A DNA stretch of 64,000 nt from Allomuricauda sp. NBRC 101325 (GTDB taxonomy: Bacteria; Bacteroidota; Bacteroidia; Flavobacteriales; Flavobacteriaceae): NCBI RefSeq assembly GCF_030268205.1, contig NZ_BSQF01000001.1, forward strand, positions 106,649-170,648. The letters are read 5' to 3'. The translations under genes were made by a program, and so were the position numbers. Shown here one piece after another: positions 1 through 8,051 of this stretch (position 1 is the first letter of the stretch; the number at the start of each line of letters is the position of its first letter). Below the pieces are notes generated by a model, which saw only the letters and a list, made by a program, of their open reading frames with translations, searched no databases and was not told the DNA's origin.

Positions 1-1
1 A

Positions 2-600
2 GGTGTTGACCTTGACCTTACCTTCGCGACCGATACAGAACTTGCAAATGCGATAACCGCATCCGAGACATTGGACAACGATACGGATGACACCAACGAA
101 CTTTCGGATGTCCAGCTGAACTCCACGACCATTGAACTTACAAATCCAGCGGCAGGGGCAACAGGTGTTGACCTTGACCTTACCTTCGCGACCGATACAG
201 AACTTGCAAATGCGATAACCGCATCCGAGACATTGGACAACGATACGGATGACACCAACGAACTTTCGGATGTCCAGCTGAACTCCACGACCCTTGAACT
301 TACAAATCCAGCAGCAGGGGCAACTGGTGTCGACCTTGACCTTACCTTCGCGACCGATACAGAACTTGCAAATGCGATAACCGCATCCGAGACATTGGAC
401 AACGATACGGATGACACCAACGAACTTTCGGACATCCAGCTGAACTCCACGACCCTTGAACTTACAAATCCAGCAGCAGGGGCAACAGGTGTTGACCTTG
501 ACCTTACCTTCGCGACCGATACAGAACTTGCAAATGCGATAACCGCATCCGAGACACTGGACAACGATACGGATGACACCAACGAACTTTCGGACCTATC
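2..600 (+). repeat. 162-bp in-frame tandem repeat
   Basis: Repeat junctions fall at 71, 233, 395 and 557, exactly 162 bp (54 codons) apart. A partial copy runs off the left edge and the fifth copy diverges after about 40 bp. Copies differ by only a few substitutions (for example GTC/ATC at the VQL/IQL position), which points to recent homogenisation or expansion. Confidence 0.95.
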
Positions 601-1129
601 ACTAACAGGCACACTTCTTGAGCTAACAAATGCACAAATGGGAGCTATAGGTGCGAACTTGGCATCCTTGGATGAAACTGTTTCTGCTGGAGAAGGAATT
701 ACAATAACTCCAACTGATCAAGATTTTAATGTTGCAGTTACAAATCCTGTTGTTTCAATGGGTAAAATCAACGCTAATGGTTCTGCTGCAAAGATTACTG
801 GGGCAAGTGTGATTCAAAATAGTACTGGTAATTACACTGTTACTTTTGGAAGTCCAAGAGGTGATGCAAACTATATTATTCAATTAACTTTATTTGGAGC
901 AACTTCAGGATCCACAATACAGGTTACGGCACAAGATGTAAATGGATTTACCGTTCAAATTTTAGAACCTTTGGTTAATGCTCCATTAATAAGTCCATCT
1001 GTAACGGTCGATTTAGGTGGTACCTCTGACCCTCACACCCATAATGCGTCGATTGCCGCATTTCCATCTACAGACATTACCTTTTCAGCTGCCGATGCTA
1101 TTTGGTATTTTACCATAACAGATTTTTAA
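2..1129 (+). CDS. 3' end of a large repeat-rich surface protein (adhesin-like), 5' truncated
   Basis: The reading frame is open from the window edge, so the gene starts upstream and only about 375 residues are seen. The N-terminal half is a 54-residue unit repeated in tandem, with motifs LDNDTDDTNELSD, STTLELTNPAAGA and TDTELANAITASET. Three full units are followed by a degenerate last one that leads into a unique C-terminal part of roughly 170 residues. That part is rich in T, V, G and I, looks like beta-sheet, and ends in a DPHTHN and WYFTITDF segment. I recognise no catalytic domain. The composition fits a flavobacterial extracellular stalk or adhesin, but the function is inferred. No T9SS C-terminal sorting domain is visible, whereas the next gene, 2 nt downstream, has one, so the two may be co-transcribed and act together. 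Confidence 0.8.
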   Translation, partial: GVDLDLTFATDTELANAITASETLDNDTDDTNELSDVQLNSTTIELTNPAAGATGVDLDLTFATDTELANAITASETLDNDTDDTNELSDVQLNSTTLELTNPAAGATGVDLDLTFATDTELANAITASETLDNDTDDTNELSDIQLNSTTLELTNPAAGATGVDLDLTFATDTELANAITASETLDNDTDDTNELSDLSLTGTLLELTNAQMGAIGANLASLDETVSAGEGITITPTDQDFNVAVTNPVVSMGKINANGSAAKITGASVIQNSTGNYTVTFGSPRGDANYIIQLTLFGATSGSTIQVTAQDVNGFTVQILEPLVNAPLISPSVTVDLGGTSDPHTHNASIAAFPSTDITFSAADAIWYFTITDF

Positions 1130-1131
1130 GT

Positions 1132-2298
1132 TTGAGATTATTCCTCCACATAGCACTTTTCTTTACCACCAGTATAGCTGTGGCGCAATCCGCTTTGTAC
1201 AATAGTGGGAATTTTCAAGTTCACAATAATGCCGAAATTGGATTGCATACCGATTTTATCAACGATGCCAACTTTGACCAAACCACGGGAACGCTCGGAT
1301 TTTATGGTAACCGAGCTATAATCGTTTCAGGGAGTATTCCGCCGACTTTATGGGATGCAGAACTATTCATGGGCAGTAACCTTTTTTTGCAAACACCCAT
1401 TTTTGTTCGGAACAATGTCAACTTTGTCGACGGGGATGTTTTAACGCCCACCAACCTTCAATCCGTATATCTCAGTTTTATGAACGAAGGGCTGTTTACC
1501 GGAGAAAGTGATTTTTCAAAAGTAACCGGCTTTGCCGCTATCAATGATAGGAACATATTTAGTTTTCCGGTCGGAGACCCACAACGTCTTAGACCCCTTA
1601 CTTTAAATTCACAGGGCAATACCCCTTTGGCGATTTGCGGCTATTTTTTCGAAAATCCTTCCAATCCCACTTCGGTACTCAACACTTTTGATACCAACAC
1701 CAAAGTCAATACCATTGGCACTGTTTCGGACCGTGAATTTTGGATCTTACAAAGTGATGTACCTGCCCAAGTGACCATTAGCTGGGATGATCGAAGTAAT
1801 TTGGCGGCCATTCCCAATGCCACCTTTGAATCGATTATTGTGGTCGGATGGAACAAATCGGCCAACCAATGGGTGATCATTGGCAATGAAAGTATCAGTG
1901 GGGATATCAATCAAGGTTTTGTCACCTCCCAGACTTTTGTTCCTAGTGACTATGCGGCCATTACCTTTGGCACTATTCCGCTACCTACGGACACCTTTGC
2001 GGTGAACAATCCAACTTTGGGCAACTATTTTATGAGTCCGAACGGGGATGGCATCAACGATTTTTTGGTCATCGATGGACTTGAGGAATCACCCAATAAT
2101 GTTGTCCGTATTTTTAACCGTTATGGACAAAAAGTATTTGAACAGGTCAACTACACCAACCAATTTCGAGGCATTGCCAATACGGGCACCTTGGTATTGG
2201 GACAGGAAAAAGGATTGCCCGAAGGCGTTTATTTTTACACCGCTACGCTTTTTGACCTGGAATTGGAATACACTGGTTTTTTGTTCTTGGACCAATAA
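1132..2298 (+). CDS. Secreted protein with T9SS type B sorting domain (gliding motility-associated C-terminal domain)
   Basis: This protein of about 388 residues is predicted to cross the inner membrane by Sec and the outer membrane by the type IX system. The start is taken as TTG 1132, two bases after the previous stop, because it opens directly into a clean signal peptide (MRLFLHIALFF...AVAQS). An in-frame TTG at 1102 would put extra residues in front of it. The middle 260 residues are beta-rich and unrecognised. The last 85 residues carry the type B sorting signature: SPNGDGINDFLVI, then VRIFNRYGQKVFE, then LPEGVYFYTATL. In the known family this domain is removed on export and the protein is surface-bound or released. 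The tight spacing behind the repeat protein suggests one operon. Confidence 0.85.
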   Translation: MRLFLHIALFFTTSIAVAQSALYNSGNFQVHNNAEIGLHTDFINDANFDQTTGTLGFYGNRAIIVSGSIPPTLWDAELFMGSNLFLQTPIFVRNNVNFVDGDVLTPTNLQSVYLSFMNEGLFTGESDFSKVTGFAAINDRNIFSFPVGDPQRLRPLTLNSQGNTPLAICGYFFENPSNPTSVLNTFDTNTKVNTIGTVSDREFWILQSDVPAQVTISWDDRSNLAAIPNATFESIIVVGWNKSANQWVIIGNESISGDINQGFVTSQTFVPSDYAAITFGTIPLPTDTFAVNNPTLGNYFMSPNGDGINDFLVIDGLEESPNNVVRIFNRYGQKVFEQVNYTNQFRGIANTGTLVLGQEKGLPEGVYFYTATLFDLELEYTGFLFLDQ

Positions 2299-2362
2299 AC
2301 CAATTCAGAAGCAAACCATTTTACTAAAAAATACTTCTTAAATTGGTCAAAAATCCAAATTG

Positions 2363-3097
2363 ATGAAAAGAAGGACTTTCATAAAAACAGCTTCAGCTTC
2401 CAGTCTTGCCCTTGGCATACCTCCTATTTTACCTTTCGGGGATACGGCGGAATACACCACCGAAGAACTTATGGGCAAAGCAGATGTCGCCCTTTTTGGG
2501 GAGGGCATCAACCTAAGAAAAGAAGCCTACGAGTCCTTTTTGGAAATGAAAAGTGCCGCTGAAGAAGATGGGATACACATTAAAATCGCTTCTAGCTTTC
2601 GGGATTTTTACCGTCAGAAAAGTATTTGGGAACGTAAGTACACCCAATTTACCCAAACTGACAATATGGAACCCTTGGATGCTATAGACAAAATCATAGA
2701 ATATTCCACCATTCCAGGAACCAGTAGGCACCATTGGGGTACGGATATCGATATTATCGACGGCAACAAAAAAGTGGAAGGCGATGTACTTGTAGCAGAT
2801 AAATTCGATGTTGGCGGTCCATATGATGAACTAAAACTTTGGATGGACATCAACTCCAAAGACTATGGATTTCATTTGGTCTATACGGAGGATCCAAGAC
2901 GGAGAGGATTTAAATACGAACCTTGGCACTATAGCTATGCGCCCATCTCCATCCCGATGCTGACCGAATACAGAAGGCTCAATGTTTTGAAGTTGCTTCA
3001 AAAGGAAGATATTTTGGGATCTGAACACTTTACCACCGGTTTTGTGAAGACTTATGTGCAGGATAATATTTTGGACATCAACCCAGAATTGTTATAA
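2363..3097 (+). CDS. M15-family peptidase (VanY-type D-Ala-D-Ala carboxypeptidase), exported
   Basis: The 244-residue protein starts at ATG 2363; a TTG one codon upstream is less likely. The N-terminus KRRTFIKTA followed by a hydrophobic stretch resembles a twin-arginine signal. The metallopeptidase motifs are in order: SSFRDFYRQ around residue 78, RHHWGTDID at 122-130 (zinc ligands His123 and Asp130 in HxxGxxxD spacing), and EPWHY near residue 192 for the third zinc ligand. Members of this family trim the terminal D-Ala of peptidoglycan stem peptides in the periplasm. The exact substrate (DD-carboxypeptidase versus LD- or DD-dipeptidase) cannot be told from sequence. It stands between the secreted protein and the M48 peptidase, all on the plus strand. 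Confidence 0.85.
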   Translation: MKRRTFIKTASASSLALGIPPILPFGDTAEYTTEELMGKADVALFGEGINLRKEAYESFLEMKSAAEEDGIHIKIASSFRDFYRQKSIWERKYTQFTQTDNMEPLDAIDKIIEYSTIPGTSRHHWGTDIDIIDGNKKVEGDVLVADKFDVGGPYDELKLWMDINSKDYGFHLVYTEDPRRRGFKYEPWHYSYAPISIPMLTEYRRLNVLKLLQKEDILGSEHFTTGFVKTYVQDNILDINPELL

Positions 3098-3137
3098 GCC
3101 TTTTTTCGTACCTTCAATTCATTAGAACACTACCATC

Positions 3138-3902
3138 ATGAGAAGAGGAAGTTGGAGGATTCGCATCCTGATCGGTTTGGCGATCGTGGCCTTTGCTTTT
3201 ATTCGCCGTTGTAGCAACCAAGAGGAAAACCCATATACGGGCAGAACCCAAAACATCAACATGACCGCAGCCGATGAAATTGCCATTGGATTGCAAAGTG
3301 CACCAGAGATGGCGCAGCAGCATGGCGGTCTTTACCCCGATGAGCGCATGCAGTCTTTGGTGGATGCCGTCGGGAATCGATTGGTAAACAACAGCATTGC
3401 CCGAGAAACCCCTTACCGTTACGAATTTCATTTGTTGGCGGACGACCAAACCATTAATGCATTTGCCCTTCCGGGGGGACAGATTTTTATTACCTACGCT
3501 CTTTTTTCACAATTGAACGAAGCCCAATTGGCGGGTGTACTCGGTCATGAAATAGGTCATGTTATCGGAAGACATTCCGCTGAGCGAATTGCCGAAAGTA
3601 GTTTTTGGCAAACCTTGGCCACAGGAGCATCGGTTGGTGGCGACATGGGAAATTTGGTGGCAGGAATTGGTCAGAACACTTTATTGACCAATGGAAGGGA
3701 TGACGAGTTGGAGAGTGATGATCTAGGAGTGCTGTTCATGATTCAATCCAAATACGACCCTTATGAAATGATCGAGGTAATGCAAGTTTTAAAAGCTGCT
3801 GCAGGGCCTAATCGAGTTCCAGAGTTTCAAAGCACGCATCCCGATCCAGAAAACAGGATCGATCACATTAAAGAAGCCATCCAAAAATATTCAGGTCGAT
3901 AG
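3138..3902 (+). CDS. M48-family zinc metalloprotease, membrane-anchored
   Basis: This 254-residue protein has one N-terminal hydrophobic segment (about residues 8-22) followed by a Cys. That Cys does not sit in a good lipobox, so a membrane anchor is more likely than a lipoprotein. The catalytic motif GHEIGHVIGRHSAER places the zinc ligands at His137 and His141 with catalytic Glu138. The third ligand is probably the Glu in DDELESDDLG. The downstream HPDPENRIDHI motif is typical of BepA/LoiP-like M48 proteases, which degrade or help fold envelope proteins in the periplasm. The specific substrate is unknown. The ATG at 3138 was chosen because it opens directly into the basic/hydrophobic anchor. 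Confidence 0.85.
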   Translation: MRRGSWRIRILIGLAIVAFAFIRRCSNQEENPYTGRTQNINMTAADEIAIGLQSAPEMAQQHGGLYPDERMQSLVDAVGNRLVNNSIARETPYRYEFHLLADDQTINAFALPGGQIFITYALFSQLNEAQLAGVLGHEIGHVIGRHSAERIAESSFWQTLATGASVGGDMGNLVAGIGQNTLLTNGRDDELESDDLGVLFMIQSKYDPYEMIEVMQVLKAAAGPNRVPEFQSTHPDPENRIDHIKEAIQKYSGR

Positions 3903-3947
3903 AATCGGCACTTAATCGATTAAAAAATAGAGAAGGAAATAATTTCC

Positions 3948-3955
3948 TATCTTTG
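3948..3955 (+). promoter_or_regulatory. -7 box TATCTTTG upstream of the 55-aa gene
   Basis: This is an exact match to the Bacteroidota -7 consensus TAnnTTTG, 62 nt before the ATG at 4018. The leader contains a potential hairpin between gttctctt at 3979 and aagagagaac ending at 4015, just before the start. No convincing -33 box was found. Confidence 0.55.
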
Positions 3956-4017
3956 AGTGAACCCCAAATCCTACAACAGTTCTCTTAGCCAATTATGCTA
4001 TATAAAAGAGAGAACAC

Positions 4018-4185
4018 ATGGGAACACTAGTACATTTTAAAGATCTCTATTTAGAGGCATTTAACGATTGTAAACCGAGCTTTGTGGTACTTTTATTAAA
4101 AGGGTACTCCATTTTTTGTGCGGTAATGCTGTTTATGGCGTTTTACGCATTCTTTTACAGAGCTTTTAACGGTTTCGAATTTTAA
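4018..4185 (+). CDS. 55-aa small inner-membrane protein (possibly DUF6747-like)
   Basis: ATG 4018 to TAA 4185 encodes MGTLVHFKDLYLEAFNDCKP followed by a 20-residue hydrophobic stretch (VLLLKGYSIFCAVMLFMAFY) and a short FNGFEF tail. This is a single-pass membrane topology with a soluble N-terminus. It has its own -7 box upstream and a strong terminator 50 nt downstream, so it looks like an independent transcription unit. From memory it resembles short flavobacterial proteins of the DUF6747 type, but I cannot verify that. No function is assigned. Confidence 0.65.
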   Translation: MGTLVHFKDLYLEAFNDCKPSFVVLLLKGYSIFCAVMLFMAFYAFFYRAFNGFEF

Positions 4186-4234
4186 GCCGAAAGAAACACT
4201 CTTTTGCAAGAACACTACATAAGTAAATGAAACG

Positions 4235-4266
4235 AAAAAGCCCATCCAAATTGGATGGGCTTTTTT
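4235..4266. terminator. Bidirectional intrinsic terminator
   Basis: The stem agcccatccaa/ttggatgggct is perfect and is flanked by an A-run and a T-run. It serves the 55-aa gene on plus and the ankyrin gene on minus. Confidence 0.85.
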
Positions 4267-4282
4267 GATGAATAAAACCCCT

Positions 4283-4672
4283 CTATTTTTTCATAGCAGT
4301 TTCTAAAACTTCCAATGCCTCATCTGCATGCGATAGTTCGGCATATTTTTTGGCCGTCATACCCTTGTCACATCTTTTTTTAAGGTCAGCGCCATTGTCG
4401 ATCAGAACTTTGAGCACCTCCACCTTGTTGTAACGGCAAGCATAATGGATCGGGGCCCGGCCCATTGATTTTTGATTGACATCTTCCCCAAGTTCGATGA
4501 GTTTTTTCACGGTTTCCACATCCCCTTGGATGACAGCCTTACAAAAAGTGCTGAGTTCTGGAACAACGTTTTCGGTAGTCGGTTGAATGGCTTCGGAGCC
4601 ATGTTCATTGGCAGAAACGCCAGTTAGGGCCACAACCAATGCAATGGCAACCGTGAAGATTGTTTTTTTCAT
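4283..4672 (-). CDS. Exported ankyrin-repeat protein
   Basis: This 129-residue protein has an N-terminal signal peptide (MKKTIFTVAIALVVALTGVSA), so it is periplasmic or secreted. About two to three ankyrin repeats follow: residues 45-75 (GDVETVKKLIELGEDVN), 76-108 (GRAPIHYACRYNKVEVLKVLIDNGADL) and a partial third (GMTAKKYAELSHADEALEVLE). Ankyrin repeats are protein-binding scaffolds and no partner is encoded next to it. It forms a single-gene unit convergent with the 55-aa gene, with the shared terminator between them. The function is unknown beyond the fold. Confidence 0.85.
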   Translation of the reverse strand: MKKTIFTVAIALVVALTGVSANEHGSEAIQPTTENVVPELSTFCKAVIQGDVETVKKLIELGEDVNQKSMGRAPIHYACRYNKVEVLKVLIDNGADLKKRCDKGMTAKKYAELSHADEALEVLETAMKK

Positions 4673-4853
4673 GATGTTTTGATTTTGATTAATGAATATT
4701 AGTTATAAAAGTAGACTGTATAAAAATCAATATGTTACAGTATTAACAGTTTTATAACCAAACTTTAACAGAATATCAGGTTTCAAAGAAGATAATTAGC
4801 AAATTCGCAATAAGAAATCCAACCAAAAACTAGGGTGTACCGCTAAATCACTT

Positions 4854-4861
4854 TATTTTTG
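4854..4861 (+). promoter_or_regulatory. -7 box TATTTTTG of gpmI
   Basis: An exact TAnnTTTG match ends 17 nt before the gpmI ATG, which predicts a leader of about 10 nt. Confidence 0.6.
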
Positions 4862-4878
4862 AGGAACAATTTATTACA

Positions 4879-6396
4879 ATGAATAAAAAGGTAATTCTAA
4901 TGATTCTGGATGGTTGGGGAAAATCTCCAGATCCAAAGGTTTCGGCCATTGAACAAGCAAACACCCCATTTATAGATTCACTTTACAGAAACTATCCCGA
5001 TGCAGATTTACATACGGATGGAATGAATGTTGGACTTCCCGAAGGACAAATGGGCAACAGTGAGGTAGGACACATGAATTTGGGTGCTGGAAGAATCGTT
5101 TACCAAGATTTTGCCAAAATCAATAAAGCGGTTCAGGAAGACACCCTAAAAGATGAAAAAGTATTAAAAGATGCCCTTGCATTTGCCAAGGCAAATAATA
5201 AACCGGTTCACTTTTTAGGATTGGTGAGTGATGGTGGTGTGCACAGTCACATCAACCACCTAAAGGCACTGATTAAAATTGCGGATGATGCGGGAGTTGA
5301 AAAATCCTTTGTACATGCTTTTACAGACGGCCGCGATGTGGATCCCAAAAGTGGAAAGGGATTTTTGGAAGATTTGACTGCCTATTGTGCTGATAAAAGT
5401 ACCAAACTGGCCACTGTTGTCGGGCGTTACTACGCCATGGACCGAGATAAACGCTGGGAACGTGTAAAATTGGCCTATGATGTAATGGTAAATTCTGAAG
5501 GTGAAAAGATTCAGGATATTGGTTCGGCCATGCAAAAAAGTTACGACGAGGGGGTTACCGATGAATTTATCAAACCATTGGTCTTGACCGATGCCCATAA
5601 CGAACCTCTTGCAAAAATAGCAGAAGGTGATGTGGTTATTTTCTTCAACTTTAGAACAGATAGAGGACGTGAATTGACCCAAGCGTTGAACCAACAGGAT
5701 TTCCATGAGCAGAACATGCACAAAATGGACCTGTATTACGTAACCATGACCAATTACGATGAGTCTTTTAAAGGCATCAAAGTAATTTACGATAAGGACA
5801 ACATCAAGGACACACTTGGCGAAACCTTGGCTAAAAATGGGAAGAAACAGATTCGAATTGCCGAGACCGAAAAATATCCCCACGTAACCTTCTTCTTCAA
5901 CGGAGGTCGCGAAGAACCTTTCGAAGGCGAACAACGTATTCTTTGTCCATCACCAAAGGTGGCCACTTACGATTTGCAACCTGAAATGAGTGCATACGAT
6001 ATTCGCGATGCCATTGTCCCCGAATTGAAAAAAGGAGAGGCTGATTTTGTCTGCCTGAACTTTGCCAATCCAGATATGGTTGGTCACACAGGAGTAATGG
6101 AAGCAGCCATAAAGGCATGTGAATCTGTGGATGAATGTGCAAAAGATGTCATCACAACAGGATTGGAAAATGGCTATTCCACCATTGTAATTGCAGACCA
6201 CGGTAATTGCGACACCATGGTAAACCCAGATGGCAGTCCTAATACGGCACATACCACCAACCCAGTGCCTTTGATCATAGTTGATAAAGACATTAAAGAT
6301 GTAAATAGTGGGGTTTTGGGTGATATTGCACCGACCATTTTAAAAATGATCGGGGTGCCACAACCAGAACTAATGACCCAAAAACCTTTGGTTTAG
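4879..6396 (+). CDS. gpmI: 2,3-bisphosphoglycerate-independent phosphoglycerate mutase
   Basis: This 505-residue cytosolic enzyme interconverts 3- and 2-phosphoglycerate in glycolysis and gluconeogenesis, and is dependent on Mn. It belongs to the alkaline phosphatase superfamily. The metal-binding Asp is in the N-terminal LMILDGWG motif. The phospho-acceptor is Ser61 in GQMGNSEVGH. Further metal ligands lie in the C-terminal NPDMVGHTG and IADHGNCDTM stretches, and substrate-binding motifs include DGRDVDP and RYYAMDRD. The length matches the family (about 505-515 residues), so the gene is intact. It stands alone with its own promoter, and map follows 44 nt later with its own -7 box. Confidence 0.97.
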   Translation: MNKKVILMILDGWGKSPDPKVSAIEQANTPFIDSLYRNYPDADLHTDGMNVGLPEGQMGNSEVGHMNLGAGRIVYQDFAKINKAVQEDTLKDEKVLKDALAFAKANNKPVHFLGLVSDGGVHSHINHLKALIKIADDAGVEKSFVHAFTDGRDVDPKSGKGFLEDLTAYCADKSTKLATVVGRYYAMDRDKRWERVKLAYDVMVNSEGEKIQDIGSAMQKSYDEGVTDEFIKPLVLTDAHNEPLAKIAEGDVVIFFNFRTDRGRELTQALNQQDFHEQNMHKMDLYYVTMTNYDESFKGIKVIYDKDNIKDTLGETLAKNGKKQIRIAETEKYPHVTFFFNGGREEPFEGEQRILCPSPKVATYDLQPEMSAYDIRDAIVPELKKGEADFVCLNFANPDMVGHTGVMEAAIKACESVDECAKDVITTGLENGYSTIVIADHGNCDTMVNPDGSPNTAHTTNPVPLIIVDKDIKDVNSGVLGDIAPTILKMIGVPQPELMTQKPLV

Positions 6397-6427
6397 GGAA
6401 CATACCATTAAATCCATAGAATCAATT

Positions 6428-6435
6428 TATCTTTG
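6428..6435 (+). promoter_or_regulatory. -7 box TATCTTTG of map
   Basis: An exact TAnnTTTG match ends only 5 nt before the map ATG, so the transcript would begin at or within a base or two of the start codon. Confidence 0.6.
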
Positions 6436-6440
6436 CGGCT

Positions 6441-7259
6441 ATGATTCACGTAAAGACAGCAGAGGAAATCGAATTGATGCGAGAAAGTGCCCTTGTAGTA
6501 TCCAAAACTTTGGGCATGCTCGCGAAAGAAATAAAACCAGGAGCCAATCCTTTACAATTGGACAAAATGGCCGAAGAATTTATTCGGGAACAGGGTGCTG
6601 TTCCCGGATTCTTGGGCATGTACGACTTTCCCAACACCCTAAACTGGAGTCCCAACGCACAAGTAGTGCACGGTATCCCAAATAACGAACCATTAAAAGA
6701 AGGCGATGTAATTTCTGTGGACTGTGGTGCCGTTAAAAATGGGTATCATGGGGACCACGCCTATACGTTTGAAGTAGGTGAAGTGGCTGCAGAAACCAAA
6801 AAACTACTTAAAGTAACCAAGGAATCTTTGTACATCGGGATTCGAGAGTTCAAAGAAGGGAACCGAGTTGGCGATGTTGGCTTTGCCATTCAAAAATATT
6901 GCGAAGACCATGGTTATGGTGTAGTTCGTGAATTGGTAGGTCATGGTTTGGGGAAAGACTTGCACGAAGACCCACAAATGCCGAATTATGGGAAACGTGG
7001 TCGCGGTAAAAAGTTTGTCAATGGAATGGTGGTGGCCATTGAACCGATGATCAATATGGGTACCCGTCGCATCAAACAATTGAATGATGGCTGGACCATA
7101 TTAACTGCTGATGGAAAACCTAGTGCTCACTTTGAACATGACGTTGCCTTAGTGGATGGAAAACCAGAATTACTCTCTACATTCCAATATATTTACGAGG
7201 CATTGGGCATTACCAGTGATGAAGAGGATGAGTTCCGTGCAAAAAAGTTGGTATTGTAA
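6441..7259 (+). CDS. map: Type I methionine aminopeptidase
   Basis: This 272-residue cytosolic dimetal peptidase removes the initiator Met from nascent proteins. The conserved residues are present: VVHGIPN (substrate His), SVDCGAVKNGYHGDH (two metal Asp), GHGLGKDLHEDP (His), AIEPMI (Glu) and HFEHDVAL (Glu). The start is firm, because MIHVKTAEEIELMRESA aligns with the canonical N-terminus of the family. The extension after HDVAL is slightly longer than in E. coli Map (264 residues). A methyltransferase gene follows 27 nt downstream and could share the transcript. Confidence 0.96.
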   Translation: MIHVKTAEEIELMRESALVVSKTLGMLAKEIKPGANPLQLDKMAEEFIREQGAVPGFLGMYDFPNTLNWSPNAQVVHGIPNNEPLKEGDVISVDCGAVKNGYHGDHAYTFEVGEVAAETKKLLKVTKESLYIGIREFKEGNRVGDVGFAIQKYCEDHGYGVVRELVGHGLGKDLHEDPQMPNYGKRGRGKKFVNGMVVAIEPMINMGTRRIKQLNDGWTILTADGKPSAHFEHDVALVDGKPELLSTFQYIYEALGITSDEEDEFRAKKLVL

Positions 7260-7286
7260 TCCAATTCGTGAAAATTCGAGTAATTC

Positions 7287-8051
7287 GTGTCAAAAATATT
7301 TAAGTATTTCCTGAATCTTATTCCTAGACCTTTATTGATCAGGTTAAGTTATTGGGTGCGCCCAGTGATTGCACTATCACTGAAAGGAAACAACTTTACC
7401 GACCCGATTGACGGTAAATCATTCAAGAAATTTTTGCCTTACGGTTATGAGAATCCAAGAGAGAATGTACTCTCCCCTTCCACCCTATCTTTGGAAAGAC
7501 ACCGTTTACTTTGGTTATACTTGAAGAATGAAACCAGTTTCTTTTCCCAATCTTTGAAATTATTGCACTTTGCCCCTGAACAAGCATTCTACAAGCGTTT
7601 CAAGAAGTTGGATAATATTGACTATACCACCACGGATTTAAATTCACCTTTGGCGGATGTGAAAGCGGATATTTGCAATCTTCCTTTTGCAGACAATTCG
7701 TTTGATGTGATTTTGTGCAACCACGTTTTGGAACATATTCCAGATGATACCAAGGCGATGCAAGAACTATATCGTGTACTCAAACCTGGTGGATGGGGCA
7801 TATTTCAAATTCCACAGGATTTAAAGCGGGATACTACTTATGAGGACGACTCCATAACGGACAAAAAAGAACGGGCCAAGATTTTTGGTCAATACGACCA
7901 TGTTCGCATTTATGGTCGCGATTATTTTGACAAACTCCGATCCATTGGCTTTACAGTTGAAGAAGTAGATTATACCCAAATGTTACCTTCAGTAGAAGTA
8001 GAAAAATACAGATTGGCGAAAGGAGAAATTATCCCTTTGGTACGGAAATAA
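7287..8051 (+). CDS. Class I SAM-dependent methyltransferase (Methyltransf_11 type)
   Basis: The 254-residue protein is read from GTG 7287. It has a basic, hydrophobic N-terminus (LNLIPRPLLIRLSYW) that could bind membrane. The Rossmann methyltransferase core follows: LLHFAPEQAF in place of the usual GxGxG motif I, DICNLPFADNSFDVILCNHVLEHIPDD for motifs II/III, and ELYRVLKPGGWGIFQIP after it. The glycine-poor motif I is an oddity, though it occurs in this subfamily. The substrate is unknown; a small molecule, lipid or glycan is as likely as protein. It lies 27 nt after map, and its stop abuts that of apbE on the other strand with no spacer. Confidence 0.8.
   Translation: MSKIFKYFLNLIPRPLLIRLSYWVRPVIALSLKGNNFTDPIDGKSFKKFLPYGYENPRENVLSPSTLSLERHRLLWLYLKNETSFFSQSLKLLHFAPEQAFYKRFKKLDNIDYTTTDLNSPLADVKADICNLPFADNSFDVILCNHVLEHIPDDTKAMQELYRVLKPGGWGIFQIPQDLKRDTTYEDDSITDKKERAKIFGQYDHVRIYGRDYFDKLRSIGFTVEEVDYTQMLPSVEVEKYRLAKGEIIPLVRK

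Noticed and set aside
5260..5934. Antisense frame of 224 codons opposite gpmI
   Set aside because: Shadow of a well-supported gene, without recognisable motifs.
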